Assembly (NCBI GenBank): GCA_035250485.1
Contig: DATFFB010000085.1
Location: 1 to 31,045 of the forward strand
Length of the DNA: 31,045 nt
Direction of reading: 5' to 3'
From: JACCTH01 sp035250485
GTDB taxonomy: Bacteria > Actinomycetota > Acidimicrobiia > Spongiisociales > ZC4RG35
Shown one piece after another: positions 13,484 through 22,751 of the stretch. Each line of letters begins with the position of its first letter. The first letter of the stretch is position 1. The notes under the pieces are model-generated. The model saw only the letters and a list, made by a program, of their open reading frames with translations. It did not search any database and was not told where the DNA came from. The translations under genes were made by a program, and so were the position numbers.

Positions 13484-16400
13484 TTACTGCGGGGGGCCGA
13501 TCGCTTGACGCACCAGCCTCTCTTGTTCTTCGGCGTGGGCCCGGGCCGACCCGGTGGCAGGTGAAGCGGATGGCTCCCGCCCGGCGTAGCTGACATCGCG
13601 GCCAAAGGCAGCCTCGAGGTGCTGGAGCAAAAATCGATAGGCACCCATGTTCTCGGGCTCTTCCTGGCACCAAACCACCGCCGCTTGGGGATGCCGGCGG
13701 GCGAGATCGGCAAGTCGCTCACCCTCAATCGGATAGAGCTGGGCGAGTCGGACCAGGGCGACGTCCTCGGCCTTCACCTCCGACCGAAACCGAGCCAGGT
13801 CGTGATAAACCTTGCCTGAGCAGAGGATCAGTCGGCGGGCATCGCTCGCCGCCATCCCGTCCTCGAGAACCGGCTCGAACCTCCCGGTGCTCATCACCTC
13901 GGTGGGCGAAAACGATTCCTTGGTCCGCAAGAGCGACTTCGGAGTGAAAACGATCAACGGCTTGCGAGGCCTGAGCAACGCCTGCCTTCGGAGCAGGTGG
14001 AAGTACTGGCCGGTGGTCGATGGGACGACCACCCTCATGTTCTCGTCGGCGCAGAGCCCGAGAAAGCGCTCGATGCGACCGCTCGAGTGCTCAGGGCCTT
14101 GTCCCTCGTACCCATGTGGGAGGAGCAGGACCAAACCCGATTGTTGACCCCACTTAGCTTCTCCCGCGGCGATGAACTGGTCGATGATCACCTGGGCACC
14201 GTTGGCAAAGTCCCCGAATTGCGCCTCCCAGGCCACCAAAGCATCGTTCCATTCCACTGAGTAGCCATACTCGAAGCCGACAGCGGCAAATTCGGAAAGA
14301 AGTGAGTCAACGATCCGAACGCGAGCCGTGCCCGCGGTCAACAGCTGGAGGGGAGTCCACTCAATCCCGGTGTCGTACGAGGTCAATTCGGCATGGCGGT
14401 GGCTAAAGGTCCCCCGTCTCGAGTCCTCTCCTGCCAGGCGTATCGGGACGCCCTCGCGGGCAAGCGCCCCGAGTGCCAAAGCCTCGGCAGTTCCCCAGTC
14501 CACGATTCCACGCTCGAAGGTGGTGGCACGCTCTTCAAGAATTCTCCGTAGCTTGGGATGCACCACAAAGTCGGCTGGCGGCGACGTCAGAAAGGCGAGG
14601 ATCTCCTTCAGCTCCGCTTCCTCGACCGAAGTCTTCGGCTCCTCGTCGGTCATCGGCCGGACCTGGCTGGGCCGCTCGACGGGAGCCGAATTCCGGGTCT
14701 CCTGGAAAGCGCTGTTCAAGAGCTCAGAAAACTCGGCCAACAAGTCTTCGCCCTCTTCCATCGAGATCTCGCCGGTCGCCACCAGACGCTCCAGGTAGAG
14801 GGTGCGAATCGGTCGCCTCTGATCGATGAGCTTGTACATGAGGGGCTGGGTGTAAGAGGGCTCGTCGCCTTCGTTGTGGCCCCGGCGGCGGTAGCAGATC
14901 ATGTCGATAACCACGTCGCGCTGAAACGCCTGGCGAAAGGCAAACGCCAGCCGCGCCACCCGTACGACGGCCTCGGGGTCGTCGCCATTGACGTGGATGA
15001 TGGGGGCAGCCACGGTCTTGGCGACGTCGGTGGCATAGAACGACGACCTGGCGTCCAATGTCGAGGTGGTGAACCCGACCTGATTGTTGATCACGATGTG
15101 AACAGTTCCGCCGGTGCGGTAGCCGGGAAGCTGGGACAGATTGAACACCTCCGCGACCACACCCTGCCCGGCAAAGGCGGCGTCTCCGTGGATGAGGACG
15201 GGAAGGACCTGGGTGTGTCCGCTCGGCCCTCGTTTCTCCTGCTTGGCCCGAACTACACCCTCCAGCACGGGATCCACCGCCTCGAGGTGGCTCGGGTTGG
15301 CAACCAGTTGGACACCGATGTTCGACCCATCGGCGGTTTCGTACTTGCCGGATGCGCCGAGGTGGTACTTCACGTCACCAGATCCACCGGTGGTCTCCGG
15401 ATCGAGGTCGCCTTCGAACTCGCGGAAGATCTTCCCGTAGCTCTTACCAATGACGTTGGCGAGGATGTTGAGGCGGCCCCGATGCGCCATCCCGATGACG
15501 ACGTCCTCCATGCCGTCACCGGCCGCTGCGGAGATAAGTGAGTCGAGCATCGGAATGACCGATTCGGAACCCTCGAGTCCATAACGCTTGTGTCCGACGT
15601 ACTTGGTATGGAGAAACTTCTCGAACGCCTCGGCCTGGTTGAGCTTCCTGAGGATGCGGATCTTCTCCTCGCGGTCGAGCTCAGTCCGGGGCACCTCGCA
15701 GCGTTCCTGGATCCATCGCTTCTGCTCGGTCTCCTGCATGTGCATGTACTCGATCCCCGCCGTGCGGCAGTAGGCGTCACGAAGGCGGGCGAGGATCTTC
15801 GCCAGGGTCATCATTTGGGTGCCGTCCATGCCACCGGTGGCGAACTCTCGGTCGAGGTCCCAGATGGTCAGCCCATAGAAAAGAGGATCGAGCTCGGAGT
15901 AGAGACGGGGTGGGTATTGGCGAAGCGGGTCGAGATCGGCGATGAGATGGCCCCGTACCCGAAAGGCGTTGATCAGTCGGAAGACGTTCGCCTGCTTTTC
16001 GGCCCAGCGGGGACTCCCGATCGGCGGGTTGTCATCGACCGCCCACCGCGCCGGTGTGTAAGGAATCGAAAGAGCTGCAAAAACCTCGTCGTAGAAGCCG
16101 CCTTCGCCCAAAAGAAGCTCGTGAACTCGAGCTAGCAACTCTCCCGATTGCGCTCCCTGGATCACGCGATGGTCGTAGGTGGAGGTAAGCGTCAAAACTC
16201 GCCCGATTCCTTGGCGGGCGATGAAGCCGGCGTCCGCGGCCTGGAATTCCGGTGGATAGGCGATAGCGCCGACTCCCACGATCACCCCCTGATCCGGCAT
16301 CAGCCGGGGAACGCTCTGGACGGTACCGATCGTGCCGGGATTGGTGAGGGTGACGGTGGTCCCGGCGAACTCGTCAGGCGTCAACCGATTGGAACGGGCC

Positions 16401-17131
16401 TTGTCTACTAACTCCTCGTACTTCAACCAGAACGAGCGGAAGTCGAGAGTGTCGGCCTCCTTGATGTTGGGGACCACCAGACCTCGCGAACCATCCTTGC
16501 GCTCGACATCAATGGCCAGGCCGAGGTTGACGTGGGGATAGCGGACCAGATGGGGCTTGCCGTCAATCTCGGCAAAGGCAACGTTGAGATGAGGCAGCTC
16601 CTTGAAGGCCCGCGACACGGCATAGCCGATGAGGTGGGTAAAGCTGATCTTTCCGCCTTGAGTCAGGCGCTTGAGTTGGTTGTTGATGATGAGGCGGTTG
16701 ACCTCGAGCAGCTTCGCCGGAACATTGCGGACCGAGGTGGCGGTGGGGAGCTCACGGCTCGCTTCCATGCGCTCGGCCACCACTGCCGCCGCTCCGCGCA
16801 GTAGGACCGCATCGAGGGCGGGCTTGGGTGGCGCTTCCGCTGGCATGGGAGGAATTGCCGACGCCGGAGAGTCGGCCGGCTCGGTCGTCGTTGGTTGCTC
16901 CGCAGGGGCCGCCTCAGGAGTGGCAGCGACCGTCGGCAGGGGTGGGTTCGCTGCAGACGGTGGAGGAGCCGGGGGGGCGATTTCTGCGGGCGCTTCGCCG
17001 TTGAAGTAGGCCCGCCAGGCCTCCGAGACCGACTCCGGATCCTCGAGAAACTGCTGGTAGATCTCGTCCACCATCCACAAATTGGAGCCAAACGCGGCCG
17101 GCTCAAGCCCCGGCACTTCGGTGTCGCTCAC
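13484..17131 (-). CDS. kgd: Multifunctional 2-oxoglutarate decarboxylase/dehydrogenase E1 with succinyltransferase domain
   Basis: The 1215-residue protein has the actinobacterial Kgd/OdhA layout. Residues 1-45 hold an E1-type N-terminal segment (FGSNLWMVDEIYQQFLEDPE), 46-105 a Pro/Ala linker, 106-345 an E2 acyltransferase domain without a lipoyl domain (TSTYDHRVIQGAQSG, with H321), and about 370-1215 the thiamine-dependent E1 (VIGMAHRGRLN, IHGDAAFAGQG, VINNQVGFTT, RRRGHNEGDEPSYTQP). It decarboxylates 2-oxoglutarate and hands the succinyl unit to the shared E2/E3 complex in the TCA cycle. The start is a GTG at 17131. GGAGG touches the GTG too closely to be a ribosome site; a TAGCAT box ends 8 nt upstream. 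Only 23 bp separate it from the divergent LigD-like gene. Confidence 0.96.
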   Translation of the reverse strand: MSDTEVPGLEPAAFGSNLWMVDEIYQQFLEDPESVSEAWRAYFNGEAPAEIAPPAPPPSAANPPLPTVAATPEAAPAEQPTTTEPADSPASAIPPMPAEAPPKPALDAVLLRGAAAVVAERMEASRELPTATSVRNVPAKLLEVNRLIINNQLKRLTQGGKISFTHLIGYAVSRAFKELPHLNVAFAEIDGKPHLVRYPHVNLGLAIDVERKDGSRGLVVPNIKEADTLDFRSFWLKYEELVDKARSNRLTPDEFAGTTVTLTNPGTIGTVQSVPRLMPDQGVIVGVGAIAYPPEFQAADAGFIARQGIGRVLTLTSTYDHRVIQGAQSGELLARVHELLLGEGGFYDEVFAALSIPYTPARWAVDDNPPIGSPRWAEKQANVFRLINAFRVRGHLIADLDPLRQYPPRLYSELDPLFYGLTIWDLDREFATGGMDGTQMMTLAKILARLRDAYCRTAGIEYMHMQETEQKRWIQERCEVPRTELDREEKIRILRKLNQAEAFEKFLHTKYVGHKRYGLEGSESVIPMLDSLISAAAGDGMEDVVIGMAHRGRLNILANVIGKSYGKIFREFEGDLDPETTGGSGDVKYHLGASGKYETADGSNIGVQLVANPSHLEAVDPVLEGVVRAKQEKRGPSGHTQVLPVLIHGDAAFAGQGVVAEVFNLSQLPGYRTGGTVHIVINNQVGFTTSTLDARSSFYATDVAKTVAAPIIHVNGDDPEAVVRVARLAFAFRQAFQRDVVIDMICYRRRGHNEGDEPSYTQPLMYKLIDQRRPIRTLYLERLVATGEISMEEGEDLLAEFSELLNSAFQETRNSAPVERPSQVRPMTDEEPKTSVEEAELKEILAFLTSPPADFVVHPKLRRILEERATTFERGIVDWGTAEALALGALAREGVPIRLAGEDSRRGTFSHRHAELTSYDTGIEWTPLQLLTAGTARVRIVDSLLSEFAAVGFEYGYSVEWNDALVAWEAQFGDFANGAQVIIDQFIAAGEAKWGQQSGLVLLLPHGYEGQGPEHSSGRIERFLGLCADENMRVVVPSTTGQYFHLLRRQALLRPRKPLIVFTPKSLLRTKESFSPTEVMSTGRFEPVLEDGMAASDARRLILCSGKVYHDLARFRSEVKAEDVALVRLAQLYPIEGERLADLARRHPQAAVVWCQEEPENMGAYRFLLQHLEAAFGRDVSYAGREPSASPATGSARAHAEEQERLVRQAIGPPQ

Positions 17132-17154
17132 CCTCCGGGATGCTAGGTGGGAGA

Positions 17155-18063
17155 ATGCCTTCTCTGGTTGTCGTATCTCACCCCGAGAAGGTGCTGTTCC
17201 CCGATTCAGGGGTGACCAAAGGCGAGGTCGCCGAGTACTACCACCGCGTGGCCGACGTCATGCTTCCGCATCTGATTGACCGCCCGCTGACGATTCAACG
17301 GTTTCCGCAGGGAATCGAGAAGCAGGGATTCATGCAGAAACACGCCGGAAAGGGTTTTCCCGAGTACATCGACCGGATCGAACTCGCCAAACAAGACGGG
17401 ACTGTGAACTACCCCGTCATTCGCGACGAGATGGGCCTCGCCTACCTCGCCAACCAAAACACGATCACCTTTCACATTCCCGGCTTTCGGGCCTCGCACC
17501 TCGAGCACCCGGATCGAATGGTGTTCGACCTCGATCCCTCCGAGGGCGACCTCGACGGCGTTCGATACGCGGCTTCTGCTACTGCTGAGTTTCTGGGTGC
17601 ACTGGACGTGCCCACCTGGCTGATGACCTCGGGCTCGAAGGGGTTTCACCTGGTTACCGACCTGCAGCCGACCATCGGCTTTGACGAGATGGGTCGATTT
17701 GCGCAGGCAGTTGCGACCCTCCTGGCTCAGAACCACCCCAAGCAAATGACGGTGGAGTTTCTCAAGAAGGAGCGCAAGGGCCGGGTATTTGTCGACTGGA
17801 TGCGCAATCACTTCGGACCCACGGCCGTCTGCCCCTACTCGCTGCGCCCGCGTCAGGGAGCTCCCATCGCCATGCCCATCGACTGGAAGGCCCTCGAGAC
17901 AACCAGGCCCGACGACTTTCGGTTGCGTCAGTTCGAACTGGATGCCAATCCCTGGGCCGCGGCAAAGCCCGTCGACCTGGCGCCGGCGGTGGCCGCCATG
18001 GAAGAGATGATTGCGCGGACCGGAGTCGACTTGCCTGAGTTCGATAGGTTCGGTCGGAGCTAG
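17155..18063 (+). CDS. LigD-type primase-polymerase domain protein (stand-alone)
   Basis: The 302-residue protein is the polymerase module of LigD, without the ligase or 3'-phosphoesterase domains. It opens with the SHPEKVLFPDSGVTKGEVAE signature. FDLDPSEGD near 120 supplies the paired metal-binding aspartates, SGSKGFHLVTDL near 160 the nucleotide-binding motif, and VFVDWMRNHFGPTAVCPYSL near 211 the third acidic residue. Such archaeo-eukaryotic primase-like polymerases add ribo- or deoxyribonucleotides during end joining or gap repair; mycobacteria have stand-alone forms. No Ku or ATP-dependent ligase gene is in the window. The ATG at 17155 (MPSLVVVSHPEK) has AGGTGG just upstream and is preferred over the in-frame ATG at 17140. 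Its stop overlaps that of the nucleoside hydrolase by 4 bp (CTAG). Confidence 0.93.
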   Translation: MPSLVVVSHPEKVLFPDSGVTKGEVAEYYHRVADVMLPHLIDRPLTIQRFPQGIEKQGFMQKHAGKGFPEYIDRIELAKQDGTVNYPVIRDEMGLAYLANQNTITFHIPGFRASHLEHPDRMVFDLDPSEGDLDGVRYAASATAEFLGALDVPTWLMTSGSKGFHLVTDLQPTIGFDEMGRFAQAVATLLAQNHPKQMTVEFLKKERKGRVFVDWMRNHFGPTAVCPYSLRPRQGAPIAMPIDWKALETTRPDDFRLRQFELDANPWAAAKPVDLAPAVAAMEEMIARTGVDLPEFDRFGRS

Positions 18064-18977
18064 ACCGGGCCCAGCGCTCGCCGCAGCAGCTCGAGGAAGA
18101 GCTCGCGGTCCGCCTCCTCGACCATCTCGACATTGGCCGGGCCTGCTGGGTCGACCGTCGTCGCCCCCTGATCGTTGTCTCCGGTTCCGACCAAGACTGC
18201 GACCCGCCGCGTCCGGGTGGCGATGCGGGGATCCAGGGCGATTGCCATCGCAATGGGATCGGGGAGGTCGAATCCCTCCAGGCCGGACACCTCGACTGCG
18301 TATCTGTCGACCGTCGCCTGGATGTCGATACAAAACCGGGCGAGATCGGTACCGATATCTCGCAACTCCCGAGCGGCATCCGGTCCGAAGGTGGCGTACT
18401 TACAGGAGATGTCCCAGCCCACGAGCTTGATGGGCATGCCTGACTCGAAGACAACCCTGGCCGCTTCGGGGTCAACCCAGATGTTGTATTCGGCGTTGTC
18501 GGTGACGTTCCCCGGTCCCTGTCCGGTGCCGCCCATGATCACGCAGGCGGCGACCTTGCTCGCCAGAGAAGGTTCTCGCATGAGCGCGGTCGCCACGTTG
18601 GTAAGGGGCCCCAGCGTGACCAGGGTGACCTCCCCCGGGTACTGGTTGATCGTGGAGGCCATCACGTCGGCCGCCTCACCCGGATGCGGTGATCGGCCTG
18701 CCAAGGGTAGGCCGATGTCGGCCATTCCATCCTCGCCGTGTACGAACTGAGCGGTTTCGAGTGGCCGCGTCAGGGGAGCTGCGGCGCCGGTGTAGACGGG
18801 CACCTGTGAGCCGCAAAACTCGACGGTGAAGAGGGCGTTCTGCACCGCCTGTTCGAGAGGCACGTTGCCCGCGACGACCGTGACCGCCTCCACTTGGACG
18901 CCGGGGTATCGAAGGGCGAGCACCAGCGCAACCGCATCGTCGGAGGCTGTATCGGTGTCGATCAGAAATCGTCGCAT
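18060..18977 (-). CDS. Inosine/uridine-preferring nucleoside hydrolase
   Basis: This 305-residue enzyme cleaves the N-glycosidic bond of ribonucleosides to free base and ribose. It starts with FLIDTDTASDDAVAL, the Ca2+-binding DTDxxxDDA motif; the usual glycine after the second Asp pair is shifted to Ala-Ser here. Further family elements are LGPLTNVA, the VIMGGTG segment, DNAEYNIWVDPEAA near 160-173, and PDPIAMAIALDP near 238. Substrate choice (purine, pyrimidine or both) cannot be assigned. No ribosome site is visible; GAGAAT 6 nt before the ATG is a weak leaderless -10 candidate. It lies 60 bp after the ABC exporter operon on the same strand, with a palindrome in the gap that resembles the one in front of hutH. 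Confidence 0.92.
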   Translation of the reverse strand: MRRFLIDTDTASDDAVALVLALRYPGVQVEAVTVVAGNVPLEQAVQNALFTVEFCGSQVPVYTGAAAPLTRPLETAQFVHGEDGMADIGLPLAGRSPHPGEAADVMASTINQYPGEVTLVTLGPLTNVATALMREPSLASKVAACVIMGGTGQGPGNVTDNAEYNIWVDPEAARVVFESGMPIKLVGWDISCKYATFGPDAARELRDIGTDLARFCIDIQATVDRYAVEVSGLEGFDLPDPIAMAIALDPRIATRTRRVAVLVGTGDNDQGATTVDPAGPANVEMVEEADRELFLELLRRALGPV

Positions 18978-19016
18978 CGGTCGATTCTCTGGGCCGTTAT
19001 CGGGGGTTTTCCCGGA

Positions 19017-19037
19017 CTAGCAACCCTGGGTTCGCAG
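19017..19037. repeat. Second, imperfect copy of the hutH palindrome
   Basis: This 21-bp site reads CTAGCAACCC, T, GGGTTCGCAG. One half is identical to the hutH site at 6891-6911 and the other matches 7 of 10 bases, 18 of 21 overall. It lies 40-60 bp upstream of the nucleoside hydrolase start and directly next to the stop codon of the exporter gene. An operator or a small dispersed element are both possible. Confidence 0.55.
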
Positions 19038-20837
19038 TTAGGCGGTTTTGGCGCCGCGATTCCAATCGGCGTAGAGCCTGGTGTACACGCCTTTGCGGGC
19101 GAGCAATTCCTGGTGGGTGCCCCGCTCGACCAGGCCGCCATGGTCGAAGACCAACACCTCGTCGGAGGCTTCGGCGGTCGATAATCGATGGGCGACCGTG
19201 ATCGATGTGCGTCCACTCGTCAGACGCTCGATCGCGCGGCGAAGGGAAACCTCGAGGAAGGGATCGACAGCCGATGTGGCCTCGTCGAGCACGAGCAGGT
19301 CTGGATTCGTTATCCAAGCTCGTACCAGCGCCACCAGCTGGCGTTCCCCCGCGGACAGGTTCGTGCCTCGCTCTCCGACCGCTGTCTCCAGGCCGGCGGG
19401 GGTCCGTTCGAGCCAGGCCTCGAGACCGAGCTGAGAAAACGCCTCACGGATCTGCTCATCGGTTGCATGAGGAACTCCATACCGAACGTTCTCAGCGATA
19501 GTCGTATTGAAAAGGAATCCTTCCTGCGGGACGAACGCCACGCGCTTTCTCAGGGAGGCGAAGCGAATCTTCCGCAAGGGAACGCCTCCGATCTCGATGC
19601 GCCCGGCGTCGGGATCGAGTAATCGTGTCACCAATTTGGTGAAGGTGGTCTTCCCCGAACCGGTCTGGCCCACCACCGCCACCCGGCGCCCAGCGGCGAT
19701 TTCGATATCGACACCAGAAAGCACCACCGGCCCTTTGGGATAGCTATAGGTCACATCGGCCATTCGCATCCCCACCGGGCCCGGCCGGAGGTCGACGCCG
19801 TCGGTCGGGTCTGGAATGTCGACGGGGGTATCGAGCACCCGCAGGACCCGCCGGAGGCCGGCGGCGGCCCGCTGGGCCTGATCGATCGTTTCTACCAGCG
19901 TCTGCACAGGGTCGATCATGAGATTGACAAGGAACAGAAAGGCCAAAAGGACCCCGGCCGAAGTGCCGCCGGCAGCACCGAGAAAGACCCCAACGCCTAT
20001 CACCGTGGCGGTGATGCCGGCGGCAAAGATCTCGGCCGAGGCAAATAGGAGTGCCGAGAGCTTGAAGGCACGGTGCTCCACGCGTACCTGGGTGGACAAG
20101 GTCGCCTGGACACGGGCGAGTGTCGTCGCTTCCACGCCGTGCGCCCTGATCACGGGAAGCCCGGTGATGGTCTCCCCCATCACCGACAGCGAATCGGCGA
20201 CCTTCTCTCGGACCTGGTCGTGTGCCTTCTGGAGCAGCTTTTGGAAGAAGAGCAGCATCACGACGTAGACGATCACCCCCAGCAGAACCAGGCCAGCCAG
20301 TTGCCAGCGGTAGAAGAACATCACGATGAGGGCGAGGATCACCTGGGCTCCACCGATCAGCATGCCCACGCCTCCCCACTCCATGAACTCCTGAATGGTG
20401 GTGATATCGCTCGTCACCCGGGAGACGAGGGCTCCCCGCCTTTCGGCCTGGACGTGAAGGATCGAGAGCCGGTGCAAATGATCGAAGAGCTTCACCCGCA
20501 GCTCTTTGAGGCCATCTGCAGTCATGCGGCTGAGTCGAAAGAATGCGGTCCGCGCTAGAAGGGTCGCCACGGCGAGGAGTACGAGAGCAATCGCTCCCTG
20601 CGTGACGACGGTGACGAAATTGGGGGCATCGCCGGCCAGCAACTCGCGATCGACGAGCTGCTGCACCATGATCGGAACGATCAAGGTGCCCACGGTGCCG
20701 AGGATCGCCAGGAGCACTGTCGTGATCAGGCCGACGCGAAGGCTCGGTGCTTCGACAAAGGCCCGCCCCAGCGCGTGCCGGGTTGTGATCGGCTCGCCTT
20801 CTTCCTCGACCTCGAGTTCCTCGATCTCCGCCGCCAT
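19038..20837 (-). CDS. ABC exporter half-transporter, subunit B (catalytic Walker B and H-loop)
   Basis: The 599-residue protein has an ABC transporter type 1 membrane domain (about residues 35-330, six segments) and a C-terminal ATPase domain. The ATPase shows VVGQTGSGKTTF (Walker A), FVPQEGFLFN (Q-loop), LLVLDEATSAVD (E519 is the catalytic base) and TVAHRLS (H550), all intact. Its signature motif is LSAGE (494-498) instead of LSGGQ. The ATG follows the stop of the upstream half-transporter by one base (TGAGATG), so the two are translationally coupled and very probably form one heterodimeric exporter. Substrate (lipid, peptide or drug) cannot be deduced. Confidence 0.93.
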   Translation of the reverse strand: MAAEIEELEVEEEGEPITTRHALGRAFVEAPSLRVGLITTVLLAILGTVGTLIVPIMVQQLVDRELLAGDAPNFVTVVTQGAIALVLLAVATLLARTAFFRLSRMTADGLKELRVKLFDHLHRLSILHVQAERRGALVSRVTSDITTIQEFMEWGGVGMLIGGAQVILALIVMFFYRWQLAGLVLLGVIVYVVMLLFFQKLLQKAHDQVREKVADSLSVMGETITGLPVIRAHGVEATTLARVQATLSTQVRVEHRAFKLSALLFASAEIFAAGITATVIGVGVFLGAAGGTSAGVLLAFLFLVNLMIDPVQTLVETIDQAQRAAAGLRRVLRVLDTPVDIPDPTDGVDLRPGPVGMRMADVTYSYPKGPVVLSGVDIEIAAGRRVAVVGQTGSGKTTFTKLVTRLLDPDAGRIEIGGVPLRKIRFASLRKRVAFVPQEGFLFNTTIAENVRYGVPHATDEQIREAFSQLGLEAWLERTPAGLETAVGERGTNLSAGERQLVALVRAWITNPDLLVLDEATSAVDPFLEVSLRRAIERLTSGRTSITVAHRLSTAEASDEVLVFDHGGLVERGTHQELLARKGVYTRLYADWNRGAKTA

Positions 20838-20838
20838 C

Positions 20839-22632
20839 TCAGGCGCTCCTCTTCATGGCGTCCTCTTCATAGGCGCGCAGGATTCGGGCATATCCGGGCG
20901 TGCTCTCCAGCAACTCCTCGTGGGTTCCTTGAGCGGCTACCTCGCCGCCTTCGACATAGATCACCCGGTCGGCGAGCATGATCGATGCCCGTCGGTAAGC
21001 GACGATGATCACGGTCGAGGGCAATTCCGCTCGGGTGAGCTTGGCAAGAATCTGGGCCTCGATAGAGGAGTCGACCGCCGAGGTGGCGTCGTCGAGCAGC
21101 AATAGGCGCGGCTTGCGTACCAAAGCCCGGGCCAATGCGATTCGCTGCTGCTGTCCCCCAGACAAAGTGGTGCCTCTCTCGCCAATACGAGTTTCGTACC
21201 CTTGGGGCAAGGCTGAAATGAACTCATGGGCCCCGGCCAGCTCGGCCGCCTCTACCACCTCGACATCGGGGATGTCGGCGCCAAGCGTGATGTTTCCCCG
21301 CACCGTGTCATCGAAGAGGAAGGCGTGTTGCGCGACATAGGCCACCTCGTTCGATAGCTCGGAGGGGCCGAAGTCGCGCAGGTCACGACCATCGAGGGTT
21401 ATGGCACCGGTTTCCGGATCCCAGAGGCGCGCCAACAACAGGGTCAGCGTGGTCTTCCCCGACCCGGTCTCGCCCACTATTGCCACCGTGGAACCGGTCG
21501 GTGCCTCGAGGTCGACTCCGCGCAGGACCGGCACCTGGCCGTCGTAGGAGAACACAACCGACTCGCCCTCGACGGCTGCCCCGGTGTCAGCCTCATTGGC
21601 CTCCAGATCCCCATACTCGACGAAGTCGTCGGCAACCAGCACATCTTCCACCCGTTCCCAGCCGGCCAGGCTCGAGGCCATTTCCCAGATGACATATCCG
21701 ACCAGCCTCACGGGAACGGCTGACAGCGAGAACAGATAGGCGACACTCACCATTTCTCCGGGAGTTATGGCTCCGGTCACGATCCTGGCGGCACCCAGTA
21801 CCACGAGGAGAATCGTCGCTAGATGTGGAATGGCGTCGGCCAGGCTGCGAAAGAAAGCAAACTTTCGGCCGAGTCGCACCAGCTCTCCCCGCAGGGCCTC
21901 AGAGACGGCATCGAAACGGGCGACCTCTTTGTCCTCCCGTCCGAGTGCTCTCACGGTGAGTGCCCCGTCAAAGCTTTCGTGGGCGACGTCGCTGACATCG
22001 CCACGCATCTTTTGGATCCTCTCGAACATGGGAAAGACACTCCAGCTTCCATTCATCTCCACGGCGACGATGGCGATGGCCGAAGCGAGAGTCAGGAAAC
22101 CAAGCCAGACATCGAGGGAGAAAATCAGAATGACGGTGCCGACCAGGAGGAGAGAGACTCCGGTGCCGTAAGGCAACGGACCGAGAATCCAGATCGCCTG
22201 GCTGGCATCCGAGTCGGTCACCGCCAGCAGGTCTCCAGTAGTCCGTCGGGAGATCCATCCGAGCTTGAGCTTGAGTTGCTGTCTGATGAGGCGCATTCGC
22301 AGGTCGGCTTGAACATTGAATTGCAGCCATGACGCTCCGAACCGCCGGAGGATGATGCCCGTAGCCTTCCAAAGCGCAACCGCCAGCACCGCGGCCACGG
22401 CCGGGAGGACACGGCCATTAACCGGCTCTCCGCCGTCGAGGACCGGAATCACGAGCTCATCGGTGATGCGCCCGATGACGTAGGCGGAGGCGATAATCGC
22501 CGAGGCGAACATGGCCGCGCCGAAAACCGCCCGGATAAACGGGCGGGGATGCCAGCTCACGAAGCGGCCGATAAGGCGCAACCCCCGGCTGAGCACCTCA
22601 AACGGAGACGCGGGTGGTCTGCGTGTGGTCAC
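20839..22632 (-). CDS. ABC exporter half-transporter, subunit A (degenerate nucleotide site)
   Basis: The 597-residue protein has an N-terminal six-segment exporter membrane domain (about 30-320) and a C-terminal ATPase with IVGETGSGKTTLT, YVAQHAFLFDD and a canonical LSGGQQQR signature. Its Walker B ends LLLLDDATSAVD, so D515 replaces the catalytic glutamate, and the switch histidine is Y546 in IIVAYRRAS. These losses hit one ATP site only. Its partner has the matching non-standard signature. This is the pattern of asymmetric heterodimeric exporters such as TM287/288 and BmrCD. It starts with GTG at 22632; a TAAACT box lies 12 nt upstream and no ribosome site is clear. Confidence 0.93.
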   Translation of the reverse strand: MTTRRPPASPFEVLSRGLRLIGRFVSWHPRPFIRAVFGAAMFASAIIASAYVIGRITDELVIPVLDGGEPVNGRVLPAVAAVLAVALWKATGIILRRFGASWLQFNVQADLRMRLIRQQLKLKLGWISRRTTGDLLAVTDSDASQAIWILGPLPYGTGVSLLLVGTVILIFSLDVWLGFLTLASAIAIVAVEMNGSWSVFPMFERIQKMRGDVSDVAHESFDGALTVRALGREDKEVARFDAVSEALRGELVRLGRKFAFFRSLADAIPHLATILLVVLGAARIVTGAITPGEMVSVAYLFSLSAVPVRLVGYVIWEMASSLAGWERVEDVLVADDFVEYGDLEANEADTGAAVEGESVVFSYDGQVPVLRGVDLEAPTGSTVAIVGETGSGKTTLTLLLARLWDPETGAITLDGRDLRDFGPSELSNEVAYVAQHAFLFDDTVRGNITLGADIPDVEVVEAAELAGAHEFISALPQGYETRIGERGTTLSGGQQQRIALARALVRKPRLLLLDDATSAVDSSIEAQILAKLTRAELPSTVIIVAYRRASIMLADRVIYVEGGEVAAQGTHEELLESTPGYARILRAYEEDAMKRSA

Positions 22633-22751
22633 GGGATCGATGCGAGTTTACCGAGGGCACTCTCGGGGGCCGCCGAATAAATCCCCCGACTGTTTCTCCC
22701 CCCGGCGAGCGAAAGGGATTGGAGGGAGTGGCCCGGAGGGACCGAAGGGGG

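Noticed and set aside
14558..15541. Long plus-strand open frame (327 codons) inside kgd
   Set aside because: It is antisense to a fully conserved part of the Kgd E1 domain, has no family similarity and reflects high-GC codon bias.
22633..22751. Possible terminator between the metal ATPase and exporter genes
   Set aside because: Only short imperfect stems (such as CCGAG/CTCGG) and G/C runs are visible, with no clear hairpin plus T tract.
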